Positions 22,680-35,097 of a DNA stretch of 64,000 nucleotides are shown here, in pieces. A model generated the notes under the pieces. It saw only the letters and a list, made by a program, of their open reading frames with translations. It had not been told where the DNA came from and did no database searches. Both the position numbers and the translations under genes were made by a program. Each line of letters opens with the position of its first letter. Positions within the stretch are counted from its first letter, which is position 1. The DNA comes from Gymnorhina tibicen (lineage: Eukaryota; Chordata; Aves; Passeriformes; Artamidae): assembly GCA_013399875.1 (NCBI GenBank), contig VXAZ01008140.1:248001-312000 (forward strand), given 5' to 3'.

Positions 22680-24169
22680 CCTTTCCAGGAGCTCAGCTCT
22701 CTGCCTCGCTAAGGGGCTCAGCTGTGTCACAGACACCCCTGGCCCGGACGGCTCACTCCTTCCTCCTTCTCTTCTGGGTCCTTTTGCTTACACAGATCTT
22801 TTAATCCCATTTAACTCCCTCTCGGCAGACTGCAATTACCTTGGAAAAAGGAGAGAGAACACAAAGTACACTCTAGGAAGCCAGGCTGGCCCATGGTCGC
22901 TGGATTTCTTGCCTTTTTTTCCCTCTCCTTATAAATAGTGCAATTTCTGTGATCTCTGATTCCCAAAGTCCTTGATTTCAAGTGTTTTTTCTTAGCTGTT
23001 ACTTTTTTCTGTTGTTGGCTGGTTGGTTGGTGGTTGTAATTATTATTTTTATTTGCAATGCAGATGTGCCTCCCACCCCACAAGGATCTCTTCTCTGGAC
23101 TTAGAAGAGGAAAAGGCAGATTTTGAGAAATGAAGATTATTTAAGGATGTCCTTACTGCCTCTCTCTGCTGCCCTCCTCTGTAATAGCGAAGCATTTACG
23201 AGAAGTTATACAAAATAAATAAATAATTGGGGGGGGGCGGGGGGAAGAGAAAGAATAAAGAAAAAAAAAGAAACTCTTTTGGCCAGAAGAACTGTGGGGA
23301 AAGAACTGAAGACCCTGTCCAGGCTCCAGGGAGGGAAACACAGGCCCTTCTTTGGGGAGGCTGATGATGGAAATTGTAGCCCCCTGCACTCACCTGTCCA
23401 GGGCCATGAGCCCCAAACCGGCCTCAACCCACCTTACAAAGTACCTGACGTGGCTTTTCCCTTGGGATCAGCGCTTGGTGCAGGCAGTTGGGAGCCTGTG
23501 GATGGGACTTAGGCTTGGAGGAGAAAAGCCCCTCATGCCCCTGTTCCTCTCCTTGCCCTGCCCTGCTTCCCCGGGGCATCTCCAGAGCCCCTCTCCTCCC
23601 AGCACCAAGGGATGGAATCTGCATCCCGGAGGGCAGGGAGAGGGGAATGAGTTTTCCTATGCAAGGTCCATCAGAACAAGTTGGATTCCAAGTCCGCTTG
23701 GCCAGCTCTGTCAGGAGAGGGGACTTCCACATGCGGATAAAACATTCATCCCTGTTTCCCCTCCTCTTCCAAAGCCCCACCCAGCCAACCGTGCATCCCC
23801 AGGGCGACCAGCAGGTCCCTGCTGTCCACAGCAGGACACAATAAACCCCTCAGCTCCATGGGATTCCCTCAGGCAGGTGAGGGCAGCCCACCGCTCCGAG
23901 CCGTCCCACCTCCTCCCTGAACCCCTGGGTGGCCCTGCCCTGCTCCCTCCCCCTCTCAGCACCTCTGCCTTGGGCACTTACTCTGCAGCGAGGCGAGAGG
24001 CTGTGCAGCATCTCCCCGCAGCCCCATGCCCGTGGGCATTCATTGGTCCCAGCACTTCACGGCAATTGCTACGTCTTAAAAAATAATAATAATAAAAAAG
24101 CAATTAAAAAAAAAAAAAAGGAAAAAAGAAAACTCAAACAAACCCCAAAGCCCCTTTCTCCTTCCTTCC
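22680..24169 (-). other. COL27A1 upstream flank / probable 5' UTR and promoter
   Basis: No coding exon was recognised here. The part nearest the gene probably contains the transcription start. A TTATAAATAG motif lies at 22929-22938, about 330 bases above the start codon. It is a good TATA box only when read on the plus strand; on the gene's own strand it is weaker (TATTTATAAG). A G-run of 9 then 6 guanines split by one C (23229-23244) could form a quadruplex. An A-rich tract with ATAATAATAATA follows at about 24077-24119. Confidence 0.45.
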
Positions 24170-24700
24170 CCTTCAAGGTGTCTCCTGCACCGGGAGCCCG
24201 GGAGAGGCGGCCGGGGCGAGGGGCCCGGAACCAGCCGGGGCTCTCTGGGGTCCCCCCAAATTCAGCAGATAATCCTTCCCCGGGGCTAGCGCGGGCACGT
24301 CCCGCTCGGGCCGTCGCTCCACTCGTGGGTCACGGATGCTGCAGGGATCCAGGAGAGAAGGGCGGTTGGGATGGGGCGCTCGGAGGGACATGGATGTGAA
24401 AGAGGTGGTAGTTCTAAGGCTGCCCTTGTCCTTTTAAATAGCTGCAGCCCGGAGACTCCGGGCTGGCGGGGGTGCCCCAGGTATCCGGTTTCAGCAAACA
24501 GCAGCTAATGAGCAGAGATCCAGCCTCCGAGGGGCAGGATCAGCGCTGACGGCGGGCAGGGGGGCACTCCACCAGGAGGGGAGGGGGCTGCCGTAGGGAG
24601 GGGAGGGCTGCGGGTCAGGGGCTGCGTAGTCACTGGCATGGAAAGGGGACGGGGCTGCAGGGCGCTGGGCAAGTCCTGCGAGGTGCTGAGCACCCAGCAC
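24170..24700. promoter_or_regulatory. Second CpG island, 1.6-2.1 kb upstream of the COL27A1 start codon
   Basis: This is a second CpG-dense block, especially at 24180-24330 (repeated CCGGG/GGCCGG words). Its centre holds a minus-strand TATA-like motif TATTTAAAAG at 24431-24440, followed in the minus direction by the densest CpG stretch. It could be an alternative or distal COL27A1 promoter with a non-coding first exon, or a promoter for an unannotated divergent transcript. No coding exon or clear donor was recognised. Confidence 0.45.
24431..24440 (-). promoter_or_regulatory. TATA-box-like motif in the upstream CpG island
   Basis: On the minus strand this reads TATTTAAAAG within GCTATTTAAAAGGAC. 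It is oriented so that a start about 25-30 bases downstream (near 24405) would transcribe the CpG-rich block toward COL27A1. A single motif match is weak evidence by itself; the flanking CpG island raises it. Confidence 0.35.
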
Positions 24701-27700
24701 AGATCCAAGACAGCAGTGTGAGTCTGCCATCAAAACTGAGCCACCCCAGGGGCTCCCTCCACAAAGGTGTCCCGTATCTTACTACATTATCCCCTGAGAT
24801 GGGGAAGGGCTAAAGCACCTCAAACCTGGGCACTAAACTTACACACTCCCCATGAAAAATAAAACAGCCACAAATAGGACCCCACATCGACCCACCAAGT
24901 ACCTGAACTTGAGGCTAGAGGGGAATGATGTTACATCATGTTCAGAGCAGAAAATTCAAGGACCCACTGGCCTGACTCAGCAATGCAGGTTTTACTCAAA
25001 AACCTGACCTCAGAGCGTGGCCAAAAGTTGAGGTTTCCACCATAAATCAGATCTCCTAGATGACATCTTCTGCTACCACACAGGCTAAGGGCTTCTCTCC
25101 CTTAATATATATATTTGGCTTAGTTGTGGTTGCTTGCTGGGGCTATGGTTTTGCATCTCCCAGTTTCTATAGGCAGATGATTTTATTAATACCTTTGCTC
25201 TGAAGCATCTACATTTTGCTTCCTTCCTTTCATAGCAGATAAAGGTTTAAGTAGCAACAGCAAAAAAATTTGATACAAGCAGCACTGGGACCCGGGTAAA
25301 CTAAAAGCCTCACAGTCCCCCTTGTCCTCCAGAAAACCTTCTCAGAAGGGTGCAGCTAAGTTACACATCCAGATACTTGTAAGAAATTCTTATTTACAGA
25401 AAAATGAGTCTGGAACCCCTCTGAAGGCTCAGGAACTCTGATGACCCTAACAATCCAGCTTTGAGGACTGGGACCTTAGGGACAACAGGCAGTTGATATA
25501 GCTTCTCAGAAACACCATCAAATCTCTATTTTTCTTAGCTATTTTTTTCCCCTAGCTGTTCTTTCCATGTTTCTCAGTCACACATTCCTCACTGGAAAAC
25601 ATATTCTAGCCATGCTGAAGTGTTTAAGATAAAGCTTCAATCAATTTTTAAAAACCCCAATTTTGCAAATAATCGTGAGTTAATCCCTCTGCTATTGAAT
25701 ACACCTCAGATTCTCCTGCTTATTTCTACCTTTTCTCTCTTCTGAATGCAGCAAATACTTAGTAAACTCCCTTTCCCCCAAAAAAACCCAAACCCCACTC
25801 TACCCAGAAAGGTACAAGGCCTGGCTTTTCAGAGAGAGGGACAAAAAGGAAAGGAAAATTATGTGCTGCATCTTTTTACAAATACTTATCCAAATGGAAT
25901 GTGCATGGGTAGCTGGGAAAGGACTGATGATGCTTCAGGTCTACAGCATCTCACCAAGGACCACCATAAAACTCACTGACAGCCTCATCCTCAAATCCTC
26001 TGCACATATTTGCTCAGATGAACATTTTCAAACCAAACACATGCCTAAAAGCTTTGCTAGCATGAAGACATAAATGTATCCCAGCAGTAGGAAAAAGGGA
26101 ATTAGCTTAAAACAAAAGGAAACCCAACATTGCTGAAGCCAAGTCTAGTGCCAAGTGAATTCAGGTTCAAAAATTAGACCTCATTCTTCAAAAAGAGAAA
26201 AGCCACAACATATGATCTGAAGAGAAATATATTTAGCAGATATATTTTTCTTCCCTTCCAAATTTAAATAGAAGCCATTTTAAAACACTAAATAAACTGA
26301 AGTAAATTGGCACAGCAGTGAAATGAAGAAAAGGGAAAAAAAAAGAAAAAAAGAAATTGGAATTGAATAGCTTAATTAGCCAAAACAAAAAAAGTACAGG
26401 GCAGGAGGAAATGCCACCACACAACATGGGGAACAGAACACTTGCTTTTGATGAAACACACTCTCAAAAAAAGCTGACACTACAGCCTGAATAAATACAG
26501 CATTTTAAATATTCACCCATATTTAGCCACTTTAGAAAAGAACCAGTACCCACCTCTCCTCAGGAGTTGTAGCTTGGTTAAGCATCAAGGCTCTCATTAA
26601 TATAACTTTGTCTCTTTGCTCCTCTTGGAAAATCAGGTGTGGAGGCATCTTGGAGACATGGCAAGTGGTGTCACAGCTGCCTTGTGTGACTCACAGTGCC
26701 TGGCTCCACGGAGCAGAGGAATCCCAGACTAACCTGGGCCTGGCCTCCCACTTTGGCTTGGCCTGGAGGACGACACTGAATTACAGTTCAATCATTTTTG
26801 CCTTTGCTCAAGTCCGAAAAGTATCCTGGCTCACTCATTACCCCCAGAACTCACAAGGAATTATAGGGATGTATTTGGATATATTTAGATAAATACTCCA
26901 TTCAGGTTTAAAACTGCAGCATAACCAGGCAGAAGTGAAAACCACTGCACTGGAAAAACTTGTGGGAGGGATCAAACAAACATGCAAAGGAAAGGTGGGA
27001 TAAAGAGCTTTTAACTCCCTGCTGGGCTGAGGATCCACACCCAGCGTGGAGCAGGAGTATCTAAACTTGGTACCTGGCTAAGAGTTGCTGAAGGCACAGG
27101 AAAAGGGAACCCAGCCTGTGGGAAGTAGCCCTGCCATGAAGGGGTGATGGTCCCAGTGATGGTGGGAGGGCACAGCTCTGCAGCCCCACAACATGCATCA
27201 CATGGAGCTGGGCTACTGGGGAGGGCTGGATCCGCACCTGTAAGCCTGGCAGGAACAGGAGATTAACCATCCACAGGAGTGGGACTCAGCCCCAGCCCAC
27301 ACACAGTCACGGTACTCCAGGCAGTGGCACAGGAAGGACTGGCTGTGCCCATTTCCAGCTCTGGTGAATGTCTGCTTGAGGGCTGACTCAGCACCTACAC
27401 TGCAAACATCAGCAGCCTCTGCAGCCAGAGCCCCCGGGGGCTGGTACTGATCCCTGGCTGCTGGGGTGGCACTGAGATATTTCTGCCAAAGTGACCATTT
27501 CTATCCCTTTTCTACCTCTGAGTGCTCCACACTTGGCTGCAGTGCTCTCTCAGGTGTATAATTTCCTGAATAGGATTTCCTAATCCCTACACGACTTTTC
27601 TATTCAGATCCTGCATTTAACATGACTGTACCAGCACTTCTCACATCCATGAGCTCTACTCAAATGACTGGCACTAGTTCAAGCCCTGGATTATAGTCTT

Positions 27701-28642
27701 CCCTATCCTGTAGGGATCTAGTCATGAGCAGAAACCTGCTGAAGAGCTTCATCTGCCTGCTGAGAAGTCTCACCATCCATGGCAGAGAGTCAAGATCTCA
27801 AGGAAGGCAGAAGGTGCCCAGCTGGGATCTGGTCAATGGATGCTCCTAATTTGGTCTCCCTGGCTTCAGCTATCACTGCAAGATTAGGAGGTTTCTGCAG
27901 AGCAGCAGAACATGCAGCACTCCTGGTTTTAGGGTTTGCTGTTTGACAGCTATTCATGATCCAAAAGCTGCTGTGGGTTGTGTTTCTTATTCCCAGTGCA
28001 CTGTGGAAGGTATTAATTATAGAGGAGAGGTACAGAAAGCTTAAAAATCATGTATGTAACAGAATTGCTGCCCAGTGTTATTTCCCCCCCTCTCCACAGC
28101 CTTTCTGACAAAGCCATTCCTGTCCTGTGCCACAGGCTACCGGTGACACGTTTGAACTTCTGCAGCCGTTTGATGTAAAATGTTTTAAATTCTTTTTGGG
28201 AACACTAAAGGCTTTTGTCTCCTGGTGCTGTGGGGATGCCATGTCTGGCAGAGACAGATCTTTCTGTGTTTTCCAACTGCACCATATCACATCGGGCTGC
28301 CCAGCGAGCCAAGAGGTGGGAATATTTGTTAATCATTAAATGGAGCCTTTTTCCATTAGAATGAAAGGGAACACAATGCAGCAATACAAGTCCAAGCCCA
28401 CCCTTCCCACGGAAAGGCTGCCTGCTGATTACAACTCTGTCCTACCCTGACATTTAGATATTTGGAGAGCTACAGTTTTACAGGATGGATGTGAAGTGAT
28501 TGTTCAGCTGATGGCAGCAGCAGCGTTGGGCTGACAGGTCAGCTCTGACAGCATAATGCATCACCAGGCTTGGACAGGAGGATATTACAGTTCCTAAATC
28601 CTGACTAAGTATCAGGCAAAAACTGCCTGGTTTTGTGAACAT

Positions 28643-28662
28643 CCTGGATGTGAACATCCAGG
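28643..28662. repeat. Perfect 8-bp inverted repeat with 4-base loop
   Basis: CCTGGATG, loop TGAA, CATCCAGG. The block is also part of a small direct repeat of the word GTGAACATCC, so it may have arisen by local duplication. Confidence 0.7.
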
Positions 28663-30483
28663 AAATAACCCTGTTTTTCCATCTGTTCTCTCCCTGGTTT
28701 AGGACCTATGCAGTCACTGGTGCTAGTGGAGAACACAAGAGAACACCACTGGCCAGTTTGGAGCTGTGTTCTCCAGTCTAAACAGTAGACCAGGCTGTTC
28801 TGCTGCCTGTGGCATAGTGTTGAACAGACTACCTACATTTGAACAGAAGAATACCAAGATCAGTTTCCCCCCTTTTACCACAGAGGGAAAAAATAATTCA
28901 CCATTAAATGCCCCCTAGGCTGCTGCACACAAAACCTGTCTGGAGGTTTGCTAGTTAAATGCAGCAATGCATCAGCAAGCACAAGTGCTTTTCCCACCAG
29001 TGTGCCAAAGGAGCTTGTTCATGCCATGGCTTCATGGAGATGGTTGTGTGCTGTCCTGGATGAGTGCAGGTGACATGAGCTCTGTAAAGGAACAGCACAT
29101 CTCTTCTTCATGAAACAGAACCACCCTGAGAGCGTCTTCCCCCTCGGCAAAGAAATCACACCAGCATATAAAAGTGACTGCTGATCTAAATAATTTCCTG
29201 CACATAAAGGACGAAAGGACAACTGCCACTGTGGTTACTGCTGCTATGACAGCAATTTACCATGGCAGGGAGTGCACACCAGTGTGTAATATTTCAGTCT
29301 GAATTCAGGTCACACGTGCACAACCCTTGTGACTTTTAGGCAGCACTGCCCAGTCCTAGCGTGGTCTGCCAGTGTTCTGGATATCCCAGTGACACTGGTG
29401 CAGGTATGGGTCAGCGCTTGTGCCAGAGCCCTGCACCCACAATACAGAACTGATGTAGGAGAGATGAACCTGACCTGTTTCGAACACTCTGGACAAGGAC
29501 TTGGGAGCTGCAGGCAGCAAACATTGGAAGGTACCGGCTGCAGAGCCAAGCCAGGTCCTTCTGGAGCAGGGATGCTGTTTGCTCTGAGGATGATGAACAA
29601 GCCTAAGGGTGAGAACACAGTGCTGGTGGCAGCTGGACCTCATGTGCACACCCAGGAAGCCTCTAGGCAGAGTTCAAAGGGAGATGGAAATCAGTACAAG
29701 ATCTTGGCCTTCAAGAGCAGGCGGTGTGTTACAGCATAAATGCCTGGGACAAAGGTTTTGTGCAAGACAGAAACTAAGTCTGAGTCAGATTCTGAGTAGC
29801 GGCAGTGGAGAAGGGAGAGGAAAAAGAGCTTAGAAAACATCAAAGCAAATGCTGGTCATAACAAAAAGTTAAGGTAATACTATTTAAATCCAAAAGGTAG
29901 TTTTTCTATTGTCTAAGCAAGATGTATTCTTTGTTTTCAACTGCTGTAGGAAGATAACCCTGTGTCCTGTTGCTGGGCAGGCCTGTGGGAGCAGTTTACT
30001 GTGCAATGGGAAATCATACCTGCAGGAAGAAGCTGAAGTGGAAATGGTAAGTTCAGGGCAAAGTGAAGGAAGGGTGAGACTAGATGGATTTGAGATGAGA
30101 ATTTCTTGGGCTCCACCCTGCACTGGGCTCACTAATGACACCAGAAAAGCTCCTTTAGCAGTGACAAGGATGAGGCAGCCCTTGCACAAACACACACGTG
30201 TATATTAAGCAAAAGCCTGTACTCTGCTACATCCTGAGGTATCAACACCAAAAAGCAACTGCAATTTGGTTTGTGTAATCAGAATAATTTTAAGATATGA
30301 CCCAACCATAACAAGGAATTGCTGAACTTAAATTTAAGCCACAACACACTGCTACAACACCATTTCCTTTTGCAATTGTGCTCAGCTGTTTCTGTGACCA
30401 GTTGCTCACCACTGCTCTGATGAAAAGTGCTGAGGCTGGAGAGAGGGGTCACCTCCTTCCTTAGAGGCTGTTTGGTGCTGGGT

Positions 30484-30539
30484 GCCTCAGGCTGATTCAG
30501 GCAGCTCTGCTCTGCCTGAAAGCAGCAGCATCCTGAGGC
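30484..30539. repeat. Nested inverted repeat (56 bases)
   Basis: Outer arms GCCTCAGG (30484-30491) and CCTGAGGC (30532-30539) and inner arms TCAGGCAG (30497-30504) and CTGCCTGA (30512-30519) are both perfect. They leave a 7-base apical loop and an asymmetric internal loop (5 and 12 bases). It can fold as a two-tier hairpin on either strand. Confidence 0.75.
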
Positions 30540-31343
30540 TCACATGCTAACCTAGATCCCAGCAGGATTCAGGTTTGGCTTTCACTACTCCAGTGACCTG
30601 CAGGGTGACCTGAAACAACTTAAACCATTGCTTTTGTGCCATTATTTTCTTGTCTCTAGAGTGAAGCTTGTGATATAGATCATCTTATATGTAAAGGAGG
30701 TTTAAGACCTTCAGACATAAAGCACTGCCAGTGGCTGTTATTACTTCACTGTGCAGTTGGCAGCAGCCCCTCATGCAGGAGCAAGTGTAAATCTATTTCC
30801 CAACCAGTTTTATATTCAGCACAACCTGCCATCCTCCAGGTGCACAGTTCATTAGAGACTGCTCGGTTTTATCTGGCCGTAAAGGCAGTGTAAAAAAAAA
30901 AAGCCCTGCTGATTAAACATGCAATTGAAATCCATCTCCTGGAGCAGAGCAGACAGTTCCTGGTGCTTTATCTGCACCGACTGAAATGCAATCTGTGCCA
31001 CTTAGAGCAGAACAATGCTCAATTTTTTCATATTTTACTTGAATTGTTAACACATAAAGCAGAAACACAGCCCATTTCCACAGAGAAGGTCTCTTCTGAC
31101 ATACTCAGTGTGTTAACCCAGAGTATACAAATCTGCTTCAAAGCTAATAGGCTTTTTTCTTCCTGCAAACACTTCTCCACATCTGCACACTCTCTCTACT
31201 TCAACAGCAATGGTATTTGGTAATGCTCTCCAAACAGGAGCCACTGCAGAAAGGCTGTATTTACCGATGTTTGGGTAAGAACTAATAAGAGACCTGGTTG
31301 TGTCTCTGTTCCTAAAAAAAAAAAAAAAAAAAAAAAAAAAGCA

Positions 31344-31370
31344 NNNNNNNNNNNNNNNNNNNNNNNNNNN
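31344..31370. other. Assembly gap (27 N)
   Basis: A run of N follows a 27-base A homopolymer (31314-31340) and the letters GCA. The true gap length is unknown. The homopolymer probably stopped read assembly. Sequence on either side should not be treated as contiguous for motif or ORF calls. Confidence 0.99.
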
Positions 31371-33747
31371 ATCAAGTCAATAAGAGTCAATATTTATACA
31401 CCCGCTGGTGAAATAAATCCCGCCCTCCCCAAGAAGAGGGACATAAAATGAAGTGATTGAAACAGGATTTCATGGAAGGGGACTTCATTTGCTTATTTGT
31501 TTTCAGAGTTTGGGATATGTTTGGGATTCTTAAAAAAGCATTTGTTGTAACTTGAGTGCAATTGTACTGTACAGAGCCCATCAGAGCAGCTTCAGTGGTG
31601 GGACCTGTCACTGAGGATCAAAAAAAAAAAAGGGGTACAGTGACATGATCTTTAAAGGTCCCTTCCAACCCCAAACCATTCTATGACTCTATGTTCTGTC
31701 ATTCTGTGATATTTCAGAAATGTAGCCAAGGGCGTTAAGTCTTCATTTGCAGCACCAGTGGCATCACTGTAGAGGAGCCTTTGTACAGACCAAATCAGGA
31801 CCATTCTCAAACCAGGACCAAATGATTTCCCATTCTCCCAGAATCTGTGGGATTGAAGAGACTTGTCACCGACCAGAGTTAGCTCAGGGTCAAGTTTTAC
31901 ACTCCAAAAACCAAAGAAAAAAATGCTGTTTACTGTCCAGTTTCTTAGAAAACAGTCAAATCCCTCTTCTCATGGAACTGCTCATTTGTGTGTCATCAGC
32001 AAACTTTTCCACTGGCAAACTCACCATAGGTAAACAAAGTTTATGCTTTATCAGTGTAATCTCTCTTCATAGCCAGCCTGAACACCTGCCCTGTTTCTGT
32101 AATATTGCTTTTCTCTGACTTTTCTTCATTATGAGCTAAGATTAAGCTTTTTCTTGTTTATCTTAAAAAGGGCAACTTTTAATCTCATTCTACTGCTCGG
32201 TGTATCTTGAGATGCTCTTCTCTGAACAGATCTGACTCTTTTCCCATCAAACCCCACATTTAGCACACAAACCAGACCAAAACTCACTGGAAAACTTACA
32301 TTAATCAGCAGAATGGCATAAATGAGACTATTTACATCTTCAAAAGCCTTGAATAAGCAACAACACTCTTCTATATTCTTGTCAGTGGCTGTGCCCCAGG
32401 CAGGGAGCAGGTACAGTATTTGCAGTGTGGTGCTGATGCTGTGCACCTGACACCTCATTACTAAAAGGCCAACACAGCTCCAGTCATTAACTGATGTGGG
32501 TAATGAGGCTCTCACCTCTGCCTTCCTCCAAACAACAGAGGACACCCCAAACAGCCATCCTCTGGTGAACAGGTCATTAGCACAAAAACCCCCTCACTTT
32601 GATGCCCCTAACGTGCCTTTCATCATTACATCCTAAAAGCACTTTGCAATGATTACTGTGATGCTTGATTCATCACCCACCCAAGCAGCCTTCCTTAATT
32701 CCCAGCTAGATGTACAGAAAGCTGCAGATACAGAAAGGGGTAATTCTGAACGAGAGCATTCTCTAGGAGCTGCATTTATCACCCCAACTTCAGAAAGTAA
32801 AACCAGACCATTTGTAACTTGTCCCATCCCGATCCCAGTGAGAAGCAAAGCAAGGAGAGTCTAGGAATCCATGCCCCTGCTCCCCTTGACACCACTGGTC
32901 TGGGGAGGTATTGGAAAACTCTCCTGTCCTATTGACATATTCAGCAAAGGGACCTTGTGCAGAAAATAAAGTTTCTCTGTATCCTTCAACCGTTCATCCT
33001 GAGCTGGTTTTCACTTTTTTTCCGTGACATGCCATTATTAAACAACAGCAGCAAACTAGCTTCCGGGTAAAACTTCCCCCAAAGTAGTTGAAAGATAGCA
33101 AGAAATGCCAAGATTTCTAGTTTCCTCTTTCTTTAAAGGGGAAATAACATTAAATATTTGTAAATGGCACTGATTAGCACTTTATTTTATAGCTTTGATT
33201 TTAAAATTTTTTTTTTTTTTAGTCCAACAAAGACCCTCTTCCCCCATAGTAATGCTAGAGGGGAACTCTGCTGAAAATTATAGATTCCAGAGTTTGCAAG
33301 AGAACCACAAAGGCTTAAATATAGTTATTGACATTCCAAACACCCACTGAAGGCTTAATCTTCCCTTGGCCAGAAATAACCACACGAAGTGAAGGTAGAA
33401 AACTGACATCAAACCACCTCAACATGGGACAGCTGATTATTGCAGTGGGGCACAGAGAGATGCCCTGCCTGCCCCTCCTGTCCCTGCCTGGAGTGGACAC
33501 TGATGGGGCTGATGCTGTCATCCCACTGGTTCCCTTAGGAGGATTTATCTTCCATAAAGAAGGGCTGCACAAGTTACCCCTTTCTCCAAGAAAGGACATG
33601 AAGGAGCTCCTGTCTCTGCTGTGGGATTCAATGCCTGTGTTCTGCATTTTTAATGCATTTGTGCTGCTCCCAGACCACATGGGTGCACCCCATCCTCCTG
33701 GGGACCCAAGGCAAAGGTGCTGGAGGGAAGGAAGGCTTTCCAGAGAG
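31371..33747. other. Intergenic sequence between the assembly gap and the first solo LTR
   Basis: Apart from the CR1 tail at 31636-31712 and a T run near 33210, nothing recognisable was found. Short frames on both strands lack domains. Confidence 0.5.
31636..31712 (+). mobile_element. CR1 LINE extreme 3' end
   Basis: TTTAAAGGTCCCTTCCAACC, AAACCATTCTATGACTCTAT and TTCTGTCATTCTGTGA match the terminal octamer-repeat tail ((ATTCTRTG)n-like) of avian CR1 elements. Only the last 75 or so bases are present, after an A11 run. Confidence 0.85.
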
Positions 33748-33753
33748 GTGTGA

Positions 33754-34385
33754 TGTCGCTGACCGCTTGACCGCCCGGTGGCCAAGCAGGCGACTAGCCT
33801 GGAGTGTCCCGAGCTGGGGACAATGAGAGGCTTCAAGTGCCCGATGGAAGCTCCTGCAGGAGCTTTCTGCTTGCAGGCTCACAATGGAGCAGGCAGCAGT
33901 CCGATGTTACAGTAGCGAGGGCAGAGGAAAAGGAGGAAAGAGAGACTCTCTGTTGCAGTGTCCCAGTCTTTATTATCCGGCCCGAAGGTCAGAGAGCCGC
34001 GATGGGGGCAACGGAAGAGCCCCGAGGGGGCGGACCCCGAGACTTTTATCGCCAAGGGGGATGAGGGGAGGAATAAAGGGACAAACCAATAGGGAAAATG
34101 ACAACTGGTGACGGGTACCCAATAGTTTTAAACTTAAGGAGGGACTAATTCAAACAACCCAATGGGGAACACGGAACAGCAGAACTTTCTAGCAACTCAT
34201 TGAATAAACACAAGATGGGTTGGAACATAGGCGGGGAAACAACTTAAGATTGACGGTTCGGGGGTGTGGTCGGGTCCCCAGGACCACCTTCAGGCTCCTC
34301 CTCAGCCCCACTATCCGGGGCTGGGAAGTCAACCCACTTGGTGCTATGGAGGCGGAACCCAAAGGTGGGTTGGGCCACCGCCACA
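33754..34385 (-). mobile_element. Solo LTR of an endogenous retrovirus (632 bp, 6-bp target duplication)
   Basis: On the minus strand this runs from TGTGGCGG to GCGACA, with the canonical TG...CA ends. It is flanked by an identical 6-base direct duplication GTGTGA at 33748-33753 and 34386-34391. Inside, in order on the minus strand, are a TATA-like GATAAAAG (34043-34050), a CG-rich stretch and an AATAAA polyadenylation signal (33969-33974) followed by a GACTGGGACACTGC segment, i.e. a U3-R-U5 layout. No internal gag/pol/env sequence or second LTR is present, so it is a recombined solo copy. A 6-base duplication is typical of class II (alpha/beta-like) retroviruses. Orientation matches COL27A1. 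Confidence 0.9.
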
Positions 34386-34391
34386 GTGTGA

Positions 34392-35093
34392 CACTCCTTG
34401 GAATTAGCAAATGCCTTTGACAGCTCTCCCCCATCCCTGTCTGCTCACAGGCTGTGCTGGCAGATCCTGAAGGAATAGTGCTGGTGGCCAGCAGACTTCA
34501 CACCCCAACAGCTGCAGCCTGTGTGTCTACAGAGATCCTAAAAGGGTTAGAAAAGGTGAAGTATCTCTAGGGTGATCCTAGGGAGCCTCCTAAGCATCAT
34601 TCCCTCTGAGGGATCCTGGACGTGTCCGCGTGGCTGTGGCTGAGTACACTGTGAGCGGGGCCCCAGTGATTTATGGGCTGTCCTACTGCAGTGCTCACAC
34701 AGAGCCCCCTCAAACCCACAGCATGACCTTGTGACAGCCTGGGAAAGGCAGGGAGGAGCCCGAGGTGGAGGCAACAACAAGGACCTGGGTCGTTGTCACA
34801 GGCAGAGACTGATACAGAACTTGGGAGACAAAGCACAGAGCCACCATCAACGACCCAACCCAACCTCCTCTTTCATTTTCATTGCCTCAGCAGGGGAAGT
34901 CCCCATCGCTGTCCCTACAAATGACAGTGTGTTTTTCGAGGGGATGGGGAGGGTTGTTCCACCTAGGCTGCCTTTGCCCCAGGGCACTGCACACCATCAC
35001 CTTCACTGCAGTCAGTTAGGGCAGTGGTTCCAGCACTACAAATAACAACAGGCTGGACGACAAAGCCCCATTTAGACCAGAGCAAGGGGGTTC
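34392..35093. other. Intergenic spacer between the two solo LTRs
   Basis: About 700 bases of moderate-GC sequence without recognisable gene, repeat or retroviral internal sequence, so the two LTRs are not the ends of one provirus. Confidence 0.55.
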
Positions 35094-35097
35094 ATGC

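Larger units (their letters stand above)
24701..31343. other. Upstream intergenic sequence, no exon recognised
   Basis: This is non-coding-looking sequence upstream of COL27A1. It holds a short TATATATATA patch (near 25105), A-rich runs (26335-26355), an 8-bp-stem hairpin at 28643-28662 and a nested inverted repeat at 30484-30539. Open frames here are short and show no domain. No recognisable KIF12 kinesin motor exon was seen. Confidence 0.5.

Noticed and set aside
22929..22938. TTATAAATAG as the COL27A1 TATA box
   Set aside because: The good TATAAATA match is on the opposite strand to the gene. On the gene strand it is weak, so it is mentioned only in the upstream-flank entry.
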